Positions 16,617 through 26,480 of a DNA stretch of 64,000 nucleotides are shown here, piece by piece. Position 1 is the first letter of the stretch. Each line of letters starts with the position of its first letter. This DNA is from Terriglobia bacterium. Lineage in GTDB: Bacteria; Acidobacteriota; Terriglobia; Terriglobales; Acidobacteriaceae. The stretch spans positions 18,894 to 82,893 of the forward strand of contig JAIQFP010000024.1 of the NCBI GenBank assembly GCA_020073165.1. The letters are read 5' to 3'. A program made the translations under genes and the position numbers. The notes below the pieces were generated by a model that saw nothing but the letters and a program-made list of their open reading frames with translations, searched no databases and was not told the DNA's origin.

Positions 16617-17507
16617 CTACTTGGCGGCTGCGGAAAGTTGCCTCACAGTCGCGATGAACGTTGTGGTCGGACGGGTGTGCGTACGGTCCCGCCGGTAGGC
16701 GAGCCCGAGTTCGCGCCATAGCTCCACGTCCTGAAGGGGGATCAGTTTGACCCGGCCCGCCAGGACCTCGTCCCGGGCAAAGCTCGAACTGATCAGCGAG
16801 ACTCCTAGTCCGGCGGCGACAAAGCTCTTGATCATGCCAACACTCGGCAATTCCATCCTGACCTGCAGCTGCGAGCCGTAAGGCCGAAACAGCTTGTCCA
16901 TGAGTTGGCGCGTGTATCCGGTCTTCGGAACCAGGAGCGGCTGCTTGGCAATGTCGCTGACGGAGACGACCTTGAGCCTCGCCAGCGGGTTATGGAGATC
17001 GACCATCAACATCAGCTGATCGCGAAAGATTGAGTGTACTCTCAGGCTGGGTGACTTGATGGGCAAGGTAACTATGCCTACGTCGATCGAGCCCTCTTCC
17101 AGCTTCTCGATGATCTTGTAGCTGAAGTTACGATAGATGCTGATCTGCACGCTGGGATAGAGCCGGCAATACTCGGCGAATACGTCCGGCAAGACGTAGA
17201 GGCAGGTGGCCTCATTGGCGCCGATTACGAGGGTGCCCCTGGGGGCAGCACCCTGATCCGCGACCGCCAGCCGGGACTCGTCGCGCAAGCTCAGCAGCCG
17301 CTCCGCATAGGCAAACAAGACTCGGCCTGCCGGAGTGAGCCTCACGTCCTTGCCGGCCCGGTCGAGGAGCTTGTCTCCGTATTCCTGTTCCAGTTGCCGG
17401 ATCTGGGCGCTCACCGCCGACTGGGAACGGAAGACCTTTTGCCCGGCACGCGAGAAACTGCGAAGCCTGGCGACGTGCAGGAACGTGACTAGCTGGTCGA
17501 AATCCAT
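16617..17507 (-). CDS. LysR-family transcriptional regulator beside gltB
   Basis: 296 residues. Residues 1-60 are the winged HTH (MDFDQLVTFLHVARLRSFSRAG, then SQSAVSAQIRQLEQEYG). The rest is a two-lobed periplasmic-binding-like effector domain (GTLVIGANEATCLYVLPDVFAEY, LGVSLISSSFARDEV). The ATG at 17507 is preferred to a TTG three codons earlier. It lies 72 bases downstream of gltB on the same strand, so it may regulate nitrogen assimilation in the way GltC controls glutamate synthase in Bacillus; that is only an inference from position. Confidence 0.9.
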   Translation of the reverse strand: MDFDQLVTFLHVARLRSFSRAGQKVFRSQSAVSAQIRQLEQEYGDKLLDRAGKDVRLTPAGRVLFAYAERLLSLRDESRLAVADQGAAPRGTLVIGANEATCLYVLPDVFAEYCRLYPSVQISIYRNFSYKIIEKLEEGSIDVGIVTLPIKSPSLRVHSIFRDQLMLMVDLHNPLARLKVVSVSDIAKQPLLVPKTGYTRQLMDKLFRPYGSQLQVRMELPSVGMIKSFVAAGLGVSLISSSFARDEVLAGRVKLIPLQDVELWRELGLAYRRDRTHTRPTTTFIATVRQLSAAAK

Positions 17508-17579
17508 GAATCGCAACCCTGGATTCGAGCGCGATTATAGCGGACGCATCAGGGCCGGGTCAGTGACGCCTGCGCGCAC

Positions 17580-20500
17580 TCATTGCTCTTCGTACGAAGG
17601 CAGGTCGCCGAACGGAACAACGTGAGGCAGACCCGGCAGCGCCCTTTCGTATTTTCTGAGACGCTTCAGGATCGCGTCCCATGTCTCTGCGATCGAACAG
17701 GGGAGGGCTACAGGTTGTACACGAACCAGGGGAAGGGGTGCATCGGAACTCAATAACCGTGCAGCCTGCGGGCTTGCGGTGAGCTTTTTGTGCCGGCGGA
17801 GGACACGCCGCAGCCACAACTCTTCCTCGAGTTCAATGGGAACGACCTGGACGGACTGATCGTTGTACGTGCATCCGGCAGCGGAATTGTCGAGCAGATA
17901 GGCAAGCCCGCCGGTCATGCCGGCTCCCAGGTTGATTCCGACGGGTCCGAGAATGACGGCCACCCCGGCGGTCATATACTCGCACGCATGTTGGCCAACG
18001 CCTTCGACCACGGCCAACGCGCCGCTGTTGCGCACCGCAAATCTTTCACCTGCGCGTCCGGCAATGTACAACTCTCCGCTGGTGGCGCCGTAGAGCACGG
18101 TGTTGCCCGCCAGCACATCTCCACGCAGAGACGCTTCCTCGCCCGCGGTGATGGCGATGCTGCCACCCGACAAACCTTTGCCCACATAGTCGTTGGCTTC
18201 ACCGAGGAGGCGGAACTTTATTCCCGATGTCAGGAAAGCCCCGAAACTCTGGCCGGCGGTGCCGATGAACTTGTAATCGAGCGGCCCCATCGGCTGCGGG
18301 CGTCCAACGTTCCGGAGGATCTCGCCACTCAGGTGGGCTCCAATAGCGCGATCGGCGGTGGTGATGTGGAAACGATGGGGGCGAATCGTCAGGGTGTCTA
18401 ATTCCCTGAGCGTACGGCTCAATTGGAGCTGCAGAGCGCCATCGGGCTCGCGCGGACAACCAATTTGTGCAGTCGCCGCAATGGGCTCGATCAGTTCCGC
18501 CAGCGCGCGGGCAGCTTGTTGGTCACGGGGACGCAGACGGTCCACGGCGCCCACGATTTCATCGATGGAAGAGGCTCCGAGCGCCGCCAGGAATTCCCGC
18601 ACCTCATTAGCTAAGGCACGGAAGTAGCTCTCGATCATCTCGGGTTTTCCGGCGAAGCGCGCCCTTAATTTTTCATCCTGAGTCGCAATGCCCAGAGGGC
18701 AGGTGTTCAGGTGGCACTGGCGGGCCATGACACAGCCCACGGCGAGCAGAGCGGCGGTGCCGAAACCAAATTCGTCAGCACCCAGGAGCGCAGCCACGAT
18801 CACGTCCCGTCCAAACTTGAATCCGCCATCCACGCGCAAGCGAACCCTCCGGCGCAATCCGGCTCGCACCAGCGAACTGTGGGCATCGCGCAATCCAACT
18901 TCCCAAGGGATGCCGGTGTTCTTGATGGACGTGAGGGGTGACGCGCCCGTTCCGCCGTCGTAGCCGCTGATCGTGATCACGTCCGCTCCGGCCTTGGCGA
19001 CGCCGGTGGCAATGATTCCCACCCCGCTGCTGGAGACCAGTTTTACCCCGATCCGCGCCTGTGGATTCACTGCGCGCAGGTCGTAGATCAGTTGCGCCAG
19101 GTCCTCGATGCTGTAAATGTCGTGATGCGGTGGCGGTGAGATCAGCGCCATGTTCGGCACAGAATGTCTTAGCCGCGCAATATAGGCCGTCACCTTGCTC
19201 GCCGGGAGCTGACCACCTTCGCCAGGCTTGGCGCCTTGGGCGATCTTGATCTCTAACTCGTCAGCATGGACCAGATACTCCGCGGTCACTCCAAATCGTC
19301 CCGAGGCCACCTGCTTCACGCGATTGTTGGCCTCGGATCGCCCTGCGTATACCTCTGGATCCTCTCCACCTTCTCCGGTATTACTGCGGGCGCCCAGCCG
19401 GTTCATGGCGATCGCCAGAGTGCGATGCGCTTCCGGAGATATCGCCCCCAGCGACATGGCTTGCGTGCTGAGGCGGCTGAGCACGGAAGCTTCCGATTCA
19501 ACCTGGTGCAGGGGCACAGGGGTGGCCGGCACGATTTCCAACAGATCGCGGATCGCAACCGGGGCGCGGTTCTCGGCCAGCTCGGTGAACGCCTGATAGT
19601 TTTCCGGGTTCGGCGATTTGATGTAGCGATGCATCCGCCGCACCAACTCGGGCGATGTGGCATGGCTTTCCCCGCTATGGCGGAAGCGGTACAAACCGTG
19701 ATCGCGCAGCTCAGCGTGTTCGGCGGTAAAGGCTGCGGCATGGCGGGCAATGCAATCGTGAAGCAGTTCGTCGAGTCCGGCGCCGCCGAGCGCGCCACCT
19801 GCGTCCTCGAAAAACCGGGAGCGCGTGTCCTCATCGAGGCCGATGGTTTCGAAGAGCTGACTGTTGCGGTAACTGGCGATGGTGGAGATGCCCATGCGGG
19901 CCATCACCTTGCGTAGTCCCTTCTCCACGGCAAGGCGAAACGCAATCGCACCGTCGGGCCTGAGGCGGGTCGCTTGTTCCATCGCAGCATAGGGAAGGAC
20001 TGCGCTGGCTCCCGCCGCAATCAGCAACGCCACATGATGAGTGTCGATGACCTGTCCGGTCTCGATGATGAGCGGCACGTCCCAGGCTCCCGCCTTTACC
20101 ATCGATTTCCAGGCTGCAGCCAGAGCCAGCAGCGCAGGGAGTGCAGCTCGATTCGCATCCACGCCGCGATCACTCAGCAGGACAAATCGCTTCTGCTTCG
20201 TTGTTGCCGTGGCCGCCTGTTGTTCAAGCGACTCCAGAGCGCTCTTTGCACGTCCGAGGCCGCCAGTTGCGGGAAAGGTGAATGCCAGGCGCTCCATCGG
20301 CCCCAGCTTCTTCTCAAGCGTTTCCAGTTGAGCCGAATCCAGCAGCGGAGACGCGAGCAGGATGGTCTCCCCAAGAAAAACGTTCAGCGACATAACATGG
20401 GCTTCGCGCAGCGGATCGATGGGTGGATTTGTGACCTGCGCGAATCGTTGCTTGCAGTGATCCCAGAGGGGGCGCCCCATCGCCGACAAGAAAGCTGGGG

Positions 20501-21917
20501 GAGTGTCATCTCCCATGCTCCAGACCGCTTCCTGCCCGCCCTGAACCAAGGGCTGAAAGAGGAGGCGGAACTGATCTTCGGTCCATCCTAGCGCCGCCAG
20601 GACCTGCTTCGAGTCTGAAGTGGACGCTAGCCGAACTTCTTTGGACGCTCCGAGACGAAAAGCCGGGGCGCGAGAGGATCGCGGCGCTTGTCCAAGTTCC
20701 GCAAGCTCCCCCGGACGGCGAATCGTGCCAGTTGTCGGATCGGCTACCAGCATTTCGCCGGGTCCTAGTCGGCCGCGCTCAATCACGCGCTTGTCGTGCA
20801 AATCGACAATGCCGACTTCCGAACCGACCGCCAGAAGGCCGTCAGAGGTCAGGATATAGCGCAGGGGGCGGAGACCATTGCGGTCAAGCTTGGCGCCTAC
20901 GGTCGAGCCGTCGGTGAAGATCAAAGCCGCGGGACCATCCCATGGCTCCTGCTCGCGCGCCTGGGCTTCGAGGGCGCATCGCAGCCCCGAGGGCACGCCG
21001 GGATCGTTCTCCCATGCCGGAGGAACCATGCACCACATGGCTGCGGGAGCACTGTAGCCGCGACGCAGGAAGATCTCCAGGGCGTTATCGAAGCTGGCCG
21101 AGTCGCTCACACCGCTTTCCAGCAATTGGGTTCCGGAGGGGAGTTCGAGGCCTGGCAACAGGCGAGACTCCTTCGCCCGCAGCCATCGGCGATTCGCGCT
21201 GATGGTGTTGATCTCGCCATTGTGCGCCACGCAACGGAAGGGTTGCGCCAGCGACCAGCTGGGTTTGGTGTTGGTGGAGTAGCGCTGATGGAAGATGGCG
21301 AACGGGCTGGTAAAGTCGGGGTCCGCCAGATCGGAATAAAACGCGGGCAACTGCTCCGGGGTCAGCAGGCCCTTGTAGATCACAGTCCGCGAGGAGAGCG
21401 AACAGAAGTAGGTTCCGGCGGGAGCTTTGGATTCCACCTGCTTGCGCAACGCGAAGAGACTCGATTCCAGTTCGGGCCCGTTTTCCAAGGGGGCGAGGAA
21501 GCATTGCTCGATGGCGGGCAGAGTATCGAGGGCGCGCGAGCCCACGATTGAGGGATTCGTGGGTACGCCGCGCCAGCCCAATACTTGCAAGCCGTGATTC
21601 CTTGCCGTTTCCTCGATCAGGCTACGCGCGGATTCCGCCTGTTCGCGCGCCAGGAAGACCATCCCCAAGGCAAACTCAGAAGGCAAGGCGATGCCGGCTT
21701 CACGCGCCCATTTTCGGACAAGTCGTTTCGGGATTGCAGTCAGCAGGCCGGCGCCATCCCCGCTGCGGCCGTCAGCATCCACGCCTCCGCGGTGCCCAAG
21801 CCGGCGCAGTGCTTCCAAAGCCCGCTCCACGACCTCGCGCGAACCTGTGCTGCCCAGGTACGCGACGAACCCCACACCACAAGCATCGTGGTCGACGAGA
21901 ACGGACTTGTGCTGCAT
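17580..21917 (-). CDS. gltB: Glutamate synthase large subunit
   Basis: 1445 residues covering all four GOGAT domains. The N-terminal class II glutaminase domain has HDACGVGFVAYLG with catalytic Cys13. The central domain follows, then the FMN/glutamate-synthase barrel (LISPPPHHDIYSIEDLAQLI, GYDGGTGASPL) with the [3Fe-4S] cysteines in CVMARQCHLNTCPLG at about residues 1061-1072. A C-terminal Gly-rich beta-helix (GEANDYVGKGLSGGSIAI, GERFAVRNSGALAVVEG) ends the protein. It converts glutamine plus 2-oxoglutarate to two glutamates. No gltD is adjacent, so the electron donor (NADPH via an unlinked GltD, or ferredoxin) is open. Only 12 residues precede the Cys, a short propeptide. Confidence 0.95.
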   Translation of the reverse strand: MQHKSVLVDHDACGVGFVAYLGSTGSREVVERALEALRRLGHRGGVDADGRSGDGAGLLTAIPKRLVRKWAREAGIALPSEFALGMVFLAREQAESARSLIEETARNHGLQVLGWRGVPTNPSIVGSRALDTLPAIEQCFLAPLENGPELESSLFALRKQVESKAPAGTYFCSLSSRTVIYKGLLTPEQLPAFYSDLADPDFTSPFAIFHQRYSTNTKPSWSLAQPFRCVAHNGEINTISANRRWLRAKESRLLPGLELPSGTQLLESGVSDSASFDNALEIFLRRGYSAPAAMWCMVPPAWENDPGVPSGLRCALEAQAREQEPWDGPAALIFTDGSTVGAKLDRNGLRPLRYILTSDGLLAVGSEVGIVDLHDKRVIERGRLGPGEMLVADPTTGTIRRPGELAELGQAPRSSRAPAFRLGASKEVRLASTSDSKQVLAALGWTEDQFRLLFQPLVQGGQEAVWSMGDDTPPAFLSAMGRPLWDHCKQRFAQVTNPPIDPLREAHVMSLNVFLGETILLASPLLDSAQLETLEKKLGPMERLAFTFPATGGLGRAKSALESLEQQAATATTKQKRFVLLSDRGVDANRAALPALLALAAAWKSMVKAGAWDVPLIIETGQVIDTHHVALLIAAGASAVLPYAAMEQATRLRPDGAIAFRLAVEKGLRKVMARMGISTIASYRNSQLFETIGLDEDTRSRFFEDAGGALGGAGLDELLHDCIARHAAAFTAEHAELRDHGLYRFRHSGESHATSPELVRRMHRYIKSPNPENYQAFTELAENRAPVAIRDLLEIVPATPVPLHQVESEASVLSRLSTQAMSLGAISPEAHRTLAIAMNRLGARSNTGEGGEDPEVYAGRSEANNRVKQVASGRFGVTAEYLVHADELEIKIAQGAKPGEGGQLPASKVTAYIARLRHSVPNMALISPPPHHDIYSIEDLAQLIYDLRAVNPQARIGVKLVSSSGVGIIATGVAKAGADVITISGYDGGTGASPLTSIKNTGIPWEVGLRDAHSSLVRAGLRRRVRLRVDGGFKFGRDVIVAALLGADEFGFGTAALLAVGCVMARQCHLNTCPLGIATQDEKLRARFAGKPEMIESYFRALANEVREFLAALGASSIDEIVGAVDRLRPRDQQAARALAELIEPIAATAQIGCPREPDGALQLQLSRTLRELDTLTIRPHRFHITTADRAIGAHLSGEILRNVGRPQPMGPLDYKFIGTAGQSFGAFLTSGIKFRLLGEANDYVGKGLSGGSIAITAGEEASLRGDVLAGNTVLYGATSGELYIAGRAGERFAVRNSGALAVVEGVGQHACEYMTAGVAVILGPVGINLGAGMTGGLAYLLDNSAAGCTYNDQSVQVVPIELEEELWLRRVLRRHKKLTASPQAARLLSSDAPLPLVRVQPVALPCSIAETWDAILKRLRKYERALPGLPHVVPFGDLPSYEEQ

Positions 21918-22102
21918 TTACATTGTCTAACCTCGAACCGGTGGCAAAGTACAATCCAGAATTTCGATGGCTGTAATGGATTTTTCCGAAGAGAGACTCC
22001 GCGCGCGCTTCACGCTGTTTGCCGGGTGCGCGGAGGAACTCCGCGGGCTTCACCCGGCGGGAACGCGCGTATGCATATCAAGATGCGCGAGGTTTCGCGG
22101 CG

Positions 22103-22555
22103 CTACGAGAGCACCTTGGCACCCTGGCCAACGGTAGGAGACACGAACTCCTCATCGATTTTCGCGACGATCTGGTCCCGCACGCGGCGGAACACTGCGA
22201 GCAGCTCGTCGTGTGTGCCTTCGGCAGCGGCGGGATCCACCAAGCCCCAGTGCAGGAACTTGTATGATCGGGGAAAGATCGGGCAGCGCTCCCGGGCGTT
22301 GTCGCACACGGTGACGATGTAGGGGATGGATTGTCCGAGGAAACCAACCACGTCTTTGGATTTCTGGCGGGAGATGTCGATCCCAATCTCGCGCATGGCC
22401 TCGACGGCAAGAGGATTCAAGCCTTTGGGTTCAATGCCCGCGCTGAGTGCCTCGAAGCGATCTCCCGCTGCGTGGCGGAGATAGCCCTCGGCCATCTGGC
22501 TGCGGGCTGAGTTCCCGGTGCAGAGAAACAAGACCTTGGGTTTGGCTGTGTTCAT
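22103..22555 (-). CDS. arsC: Arsenate reductase, thioredoxin-coupled (LMW phosphatase fold)
   Basis: 150 residues from the ATG at 22555, which has GGAGGG eight bases upstream. The P-loop LCTGNSARS carries nucleophile Cys12, and the shuttle cysteines are C84 and C91 in VTVCDNARERCPIFP. This is the full set of the thioredoxin-linked ArsC class, which reduces arsenate to arsenite in the cytoplasm. It is divergent from arsR-acr3, with about 120 bases of shared promoter region, and forms a compact arsenic resistance locus with them. Confidence 0.95.
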   Translation of the reverse strand: MNTAKPKVLFLCTGNSARSQMAEGYLRHAAGDRFEALSAGIEPKGLNPLAVEAMREIGIDISRQKSKDVVGFLGQSIPYIVTVCDNARERCPIFPRSYKFLHWGLVDPAAAEGTHDELLAVFRRVRDQIVAKIDEEFVSPTVGQGAKVLS

Positions 22556-22623
22556 GGCGGGCGCCCTCCGAAGCAAGTCTCACGCCGTAAGGCAGATCAA
22601 CCGACTCACTGCGGGAGATGCTA

Positions 22624-22654
22624 TCATATGTCTATACGGTTATGCGAATATAGT
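22624..22654. promoter_or_regulatory. Putative ArsR operator/promoter between arsC and arsR
   Basis: An AT-rich island in an otherwise GC-rich region. CTATA (22632-22636) and TATAG (22649-22653) form an inverted repeat around TTATGCGAA, and TATAGT could serve as a -10 for arsR. This layout suits an ArsR/SmtB-type imperfect 12-2-12 operator controlling both directions. No experiment is implied. Confidence 0.45.
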
Positions 22655-22676
22655 AATAGGCGAAGAGGTATCCCGC

Positions 22677-23078
22677 ATGAAGGAACTGGAGCAGTACTTC
22701 AAGGCGCTGGGGGATGGGAACCGGCTGCGCATCCTCAACCTGCTGCTGCACGGCGAGCTGTGCGTTTGCGACATCCAGTACGTTCTGGAGAGTTCGCAAC
22801 CCAACGTTTCCCGGCATCTCGCGTACCTGAAGAACTCGGATCTGGTGCTGGACCGCCGGGACGGGTTCCGGATTTTCTATCGCCTGGCCGAACCCAGGCA
22901 TGGGACGCGGAAGATGCTGTTTGAGTTTCTTCAGGAGGCCTACAAGCACGAGGAGCAATTGCAGGAGGACACGCAGCGGTTGAAAGCGGCCATTGACAAG
23001 GGTTCCTGCACGGTTAGCGAGTGGAAGCCGTATTCGGCGATCGTCACGGCAAAGACCTTGCACGGCAGCCGGACGTAA
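22677..23078 (+). CDS. arsR: Arsenite-responsive ArsR-family repressor
   Basis: 133 residues from the ATG at 22677 (AGAGG ten bases upstream). It is a winged-helix protein: KALGDGNRLRILNLLLHGELCVCDIQYVL, then SSQPNVSRHLAYLKNSDLVLDRRDG. The ELCVCD motif supplies the two cysteines of the classical As(III) site in helix alpha-3. It has an extended C-terminal tail with a further Cys (GSCTV). When arsenite binds, the repressor leaves DNA and the arsC and acr3 genes are expressed. The stop lies 19 bases before acr3, indicating an operon. Confidence 0.93.
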   Translation: MKELEQYFKALGDGNRLRILNLLLHGELCVCDIQYVLESSQPNVSRHLAYLKNSDLVLDRRDGFRIFYRLAEPRHGTRKMLFEFLQEAYKHEEQLQEDTQRLKAAIDKGSCTVSEWKPYSAIVTAKTLHGSRT

Positions 23079-23097
23079 CGGCGAAAGGAGTTCCGCG

Positions 23098-24198
23098 ATG
23101 GCAACAACGGTGCAGGCGGCGTCCAGAAGCCTGGAACGCAAGCGGCTCAACTTCTTCGAACGCTACCTGACTTTATGGGTTGGGCTGTGCATGGTGGCTG
23201 GCCTGGCGATGGGGAAGTGGGCGCCATCGACGGTGCAAGCCCTGCGCAGCATGGAATTCGGCCAAGGCAGTCAGGTGAACGTCCCGATTGCGGTGCTCAT
23301 CTGGCTAATGATCATCCCCATGATGATGAAAGTGGACTTTGGGGCGATCCGCGATGTCGGGCAAAAGCCGCGCGGGCTGCTGGTGACTCTGTTCGTGAAC
23401 TGGCTGGTGAAGCCGTTTTCCATGGCGCTGATTTCCTGGATCTTCTTCCGGCATGTCTTCAGCGCCTGGATTGCGCCGTCACAGGCGGACCAATACATCG
23501 CCGGGACGATCATTCTGGCGGCGGCCCCGTGTACTGCCATGGTGTTTGTGTGGAGCTATCTGACGGATGGCGATCCGGCGTACACGCTGGTGCAGGTCTC
23601 GGTGAACGACCTGATCATGCTCTTCCTGTTTGCTCCCATCGTGCGGTTTCTGGTGAGCGGGGCTTCTTCGCTGTCGGTGCCGTTCAGGGTGCTGCTCTAT
23701 TCGGTCATCGCCTTCATTGTTATTCCTCTGACGGTCGGAGTTCTGGTACGCGCCTGGCTGACGCGGCAGCACGGCAGGCAGTGGTTCGAGCAGGTGTTCC
23801 TGCCCAAGTTCAGCCCGGTTACCATCCTCGCGCTTCTGGCGACACTGGTTTTCATCTTCGCGTTTCAGGCGGACAACATCACCGGCCGGTATCTGCACGT
23901 GGTCCTGATTGCCATTCCCATCCTGATTCAGGTGTACTTCAACTCCACGCTGGCGTATGGACTGATGAGGATCTTGAAAGTGCAGCACTCGGTCGCCGCG
24001 CCAGGAGCGCTGATCGGCGCCAGCAACTTCTTCGAACTGGCGGTGGCGACCGCTATTGCATTGTTCGGGCCGGGTTCAGGAGCGGCGCTGGCGACGGTGG
24101 TTGGGGTATTAGTGGAGGTTCCGGTGATGCTCTCAGTATGTGGCGTGTGTAACCGAACCCGCCACTGGTTCCCGGCAGAGGCTGAGTCGGTGGCCTGA
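23098..24198 (+). CDS. acr3: Arsenite efflux permease Acr3
   Basis: 366 residues with ten predicted membrane helices, typical of Acr3. The conserved Cys lies in AAPCTAMVFVWSYL (helix 4), with a second motif LVEVPVMLSVC near the C-terminus and the family segment ALIGASNFFELAVATAIALFG. It exports As(OH)3 from the cytoplasm using the proton gradient. The ATG at 23098 has a strong AAAGGAG eight bases upstream; longer frames overlap arsR and are not used. It is co-transcribed with arsR. Confidence 0.95.
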   Translation: MATTVQAASRSLERKRLNFFERYLTLWVGLCMVAGLAMGKWAPSTVQALRSMEFGQGSQVNVPIAVLIWLMIIPMMMKVDFGAIRDVGQKPRGLLVTLFVNWLVKPFSMALISWIFFRHVFSAWIAPSQADQYIAGTIILAAAPCTAMVFVWSYLTDGDPAYTLVQVSVNDLIMLFLFAPIVRFLVSGASSLSVPFRVLLYSVIAFIVIPLTVGVLVRAWLTRQHGRQWFEQVFLPKFSPVTILALLATLVFIFAFQADNITGRYLHVVLIAIPILIQVYFNSTLAYGLMRILKVQHSVAAPGALIGASNFFELAVATAIALFGPGSGAALATVVGVLVEVPVMLSVCGVCNRTRHWFPAEAESVA

Positions 24199-24230
24199 GC
24201 GCAGAGGAGGGGGGCGCTATTCCCGCGGCT

Positions 24231-24749
24231 TTATTGCGGGATCACGCCGCAGGCAATGCGGTCCCCGGCGTTGCCGGCAGGATCGGTCTTCATGTCATCC
24301 GGCTTGGCGTGGATCACGATCGCGGTTCCGCCATTGCTGAAGAGGGAGTGGTTGTCACTTCCGAGGTTCACGTCTTTGTTGACGATGTTGACGTTGGCCT
24401 TGCCCCTGGCGCCGACGGTGAAATTGGCCATGTCGCCGGCATGATGGCCATCGGGATTCTGCAAGCCGTGTTGCTTGCCGTCCGGATTGAAGTGCGGACC
24501 GGCCGACTTGAAGTCCGGACCTTCACACTTGGCATCCCGGTGAATGTGCACCGCGTGATCGCCCGGGGGCAGATTTTTGAGCGAGAGCTTGATCTCTACA
24601 CCGGAGGCGGCGGGCTTGATCGTGGCCCAACCCACGTCCTTCCCCTGGGCATCTTTGACGGCGACCTTGACCGTCTTGGCACCGCTGGTCAAAGACAGGG
24701 AGATTCCTAACAGCGGCAATGCGATGAGGGAAAAAAGTCTGCGTTTCAT
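24231..24749 (-). CDS. sodC: Cu-Zn superoxide dismutase, secreted
   Basis: 172 residues from the ATG at 24749. A signal peptide ([20 protein letters not shown]) is followed by the SodC fold. The copper and zinc ligands are visible in [33 protein letters not shown] and the late [10 protein letters not shown], and the disulfide cysteines are in KCEG and RIACGVIPQ. It dismutates superoxide in the periplasm. It converges with acr3, the stops being 32 bases apart, with a short CCCGC/GCGGG hairpin overlapping its stop. Confidence 0.95.
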   Translation of the reverse strand: MKRRLFSLIALPLLGISLSLTSGAKTVKVAVKDAQGKDVGWATIKPAASGVEIKLSLKNLPPGDHAVHIHRDAKCEGPDFKSAGPHFNPDGKQHGLQNPDGHHAGDMANFTVGARGKANVNIVNKDVNLGSDNHSLFSNGGTAIVIHAKPDDMKTDPAGNAGDRIACGVIPQ

Positions 24750-24788
24750 GGGCACCATTATAGCCAACCGCGTCACTGGCGGGCTCGT

Positions 24789-26480
24789 TCATCGAAGCAT
24801 GGTCACGTAGTAGGCGTTGTTGCCAGAACGAAGGTCCTTGCCGTAAGAGAAGACAACTCCCACTCCAAAGACACGCGCCTTCGCCTGCGCTCCAACATCC
24901 CAGAGCCATTTTCGGGAGCCCAGGCCGGATGAGGTGTCGGTGATTTTGCCTGTGTCCACGAAGGGACCTAGTTTCACGGTCAACAGGCCATTCTGGAAGA
25001 TGTTCTTGTCTGCTTCCCAGTTCGAGAGGAAATACGTACCACCCAGGGGAGCGCTGCCTTTGCGCCCGTCACGGGTTCCGATGTGTGCCCGCATCGGCAA
25101 ATCGTTGTCACGCTCTAATCCGAGCATGAACAGCTCATCGAACGGTGCGTCGCCAAAGGTCTTGCCGACGCGGACCTGCTGCTGCACCTCGTAGTCATCG
25201 CCCTCAGGGCGCGGAAACCAATGCCAGCGCGCGGAACCTTGCAACTTGAGGAATCCATGGCCTGGCTGTGACCAGATGCGCCCGACCTGCGAGGACACTT
25301 CGCCGTCAAGACTTAGCCTTCGCTCGGGTATTCGCCACAGCGCCGCATCCACCTGAGTGACCTGTTTGAGCTGGTGACCCTTGGCCAGCAGGCCTGGGGT
25401 CAAAGCCACACCGGGAATCACGCTGCGGAAGTCACGGTGTGATAACTCCACACCCACCGACCACGTCCAGCGGCCGCTTTCAAAAGAGGTAAGCTGCGCG
25501 CCCACCGCCTCACGGCGCAGATTGAGACTTCCCAGCAACGGAGCCGGGCCGGTGAACGAATCCCGGATGTCCCAATTCTCGCTGCGGAGATCGACATTCA
25601 GTCCGTACCGCCACTTCGGATTGCGCGCGAGGGGAGCGGAAAGCGAAGCGAAGGCACGGCGCTTTTCGGCGTCCCAGCGAAAGAGCGATGTGATGTTGAT
25701 AGCTTCATGCTTCAGGTTGAAGAACTCGGGATAGACCGCTTGGAAGGGCAGGCCGCGGAACACCAGGAACAGAGCTTCCCAGGTGCTACTTCCCCAGCCG
25801 TTCCGCTCCCGATTGCGAAACACTACGTCAAACTTGCCGTCGTCGCGAGCCTGCAAGTCGAAGTGGTAGCTGGGAAAAATTCCCAAGCCACGCACCCGCG
25901 TCTCCGAAGTTGAGAGCTCGGGCAACCGCAAGATGCTGGCGGGCGAAAACGCCAGGGCGCGGTCCAGCACTTCCGGACGCACGCGGGGCACAGGCTCAGC
26001 ACGAACTGCTTCGACGCGGGGCTTGTCCACGCGGTTCCAGTATTTCAGGGCTGCTTCGAGGTTGCTCTGAAGAAAGTAGACCGTCGCGAGAAAATCGTTG
26101 GCATAAGGGTCACTCGGATCGAGTTCCAGCGCGCGCCGCAAGTAGGCGGCTGCTTGCGGATACTTCCTTTGCTTGAAGGCGACTCCAGCCAGCTCGAGTG
26201 GAAAGCGTTTATCCCCGGGCTGGAGACGGGCGCCTGTCGCGAAGGCATCGTGGGCCTCCTGCCAGCGGTTCAGCCGCGCGAGAGCCGTCCCGTAGTAGTA
26301 GTCAAGTTCAGCGGAAGGCGCGGGTATCGAGCGGACCAAGCTGACGATTTCCTGCCAATTTCCCTGGTCAAAGAGGCGGCGAACCTGGACCAATGCCGGA
26401 TCTTCGCCAGCACTGGTCTGGCCGAGCATGCGAACAGCACAGGAGACAAGTAAAAGGAAGACAGCAGCAGTGCGGATCAA
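24789..26480 (-). CDS. TPR protein with a C-terminal outer-membrane beta-barrel
   Basis: 563 residues from a TTG at 26480 whose bases overlap the TGA of the upstream peptidase gene (TTGA), a translational-coupling arrangement; longer upstream frame sequence is out-of-family. Signal peptide LIRTAAVFLLLVSCAVRMLGQ. TPRs occupy ~30-160 (YYYGTALARLNRWQEAHDAFATGA, AAAYLRRALELDPSDPYANDFLA). The rest is alternating beta sequence ending in BamA/TamA-like strands (GPFVDTGKI, VGVVFSYGKDLRSGNNAYYVTMLR). It is probably an outer-membrane protein whose periplasmic TPRs bind partners. It is the third gene of the operon with the C39 peptidase and the PA2779-like protein. Confidence 0.8.
   Translation of the reverse strand: MIRTAAVFLLLVSCAVRMLGQTSAGEDPALVQVRRLFDQGNWQEIVSLVRSIPAPSAELDYYYGTALARLNRWQEAHDAFATGARLQPGDKRFPLELAGVAFKQRKYPQAAAYLRRALELDPSDPYANDFLATVYFLQSNLEAALKYWNRVDKPRVEAVRAEPVPRVRPEVLDRALAFSPASILRLPELSTSETRVRGLGIFPSYHFDLQARDDGKFDVVFRNRERNGWGSSTWEALFLVFRGLPFQAVYPEFFNLKHEAINITSLFRWDAEKRRAFASLSAPLARNPKWRYGLNVDLRSENWDIRDSFTGPAPLLGSLNLRREAVGAQLTSFESGRWTWSVGVELSHRDFRSVIPGVALTPGLLAKGHQLKQVTQVDAALWRIPERRLSLDGEVSSQVGRIWSQPGHGFLKLQGSARWHWFPRPEGDDYEVQQQVRVGKTFGDAPFDELFMLGLERDNDLPMRAHIGTRDGRKGSAPLGGTYFLSNWEADKNIFQNGLLTVKLGPFVDTGKITDTSSGLGSRKWLWDVGAQAKARVFGVGVVFSYGKDLRSGNNAYYVTMLR

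Noticed and set aside
21967..22137. 56-codon frame between gltB and arsC
   Set aside because: It begins plausibly (MAVMDFSEERLRARFTLFAG) but overlaps the end of arsC on the other strand, has no ribosome site and ends in low-complexity sequence.
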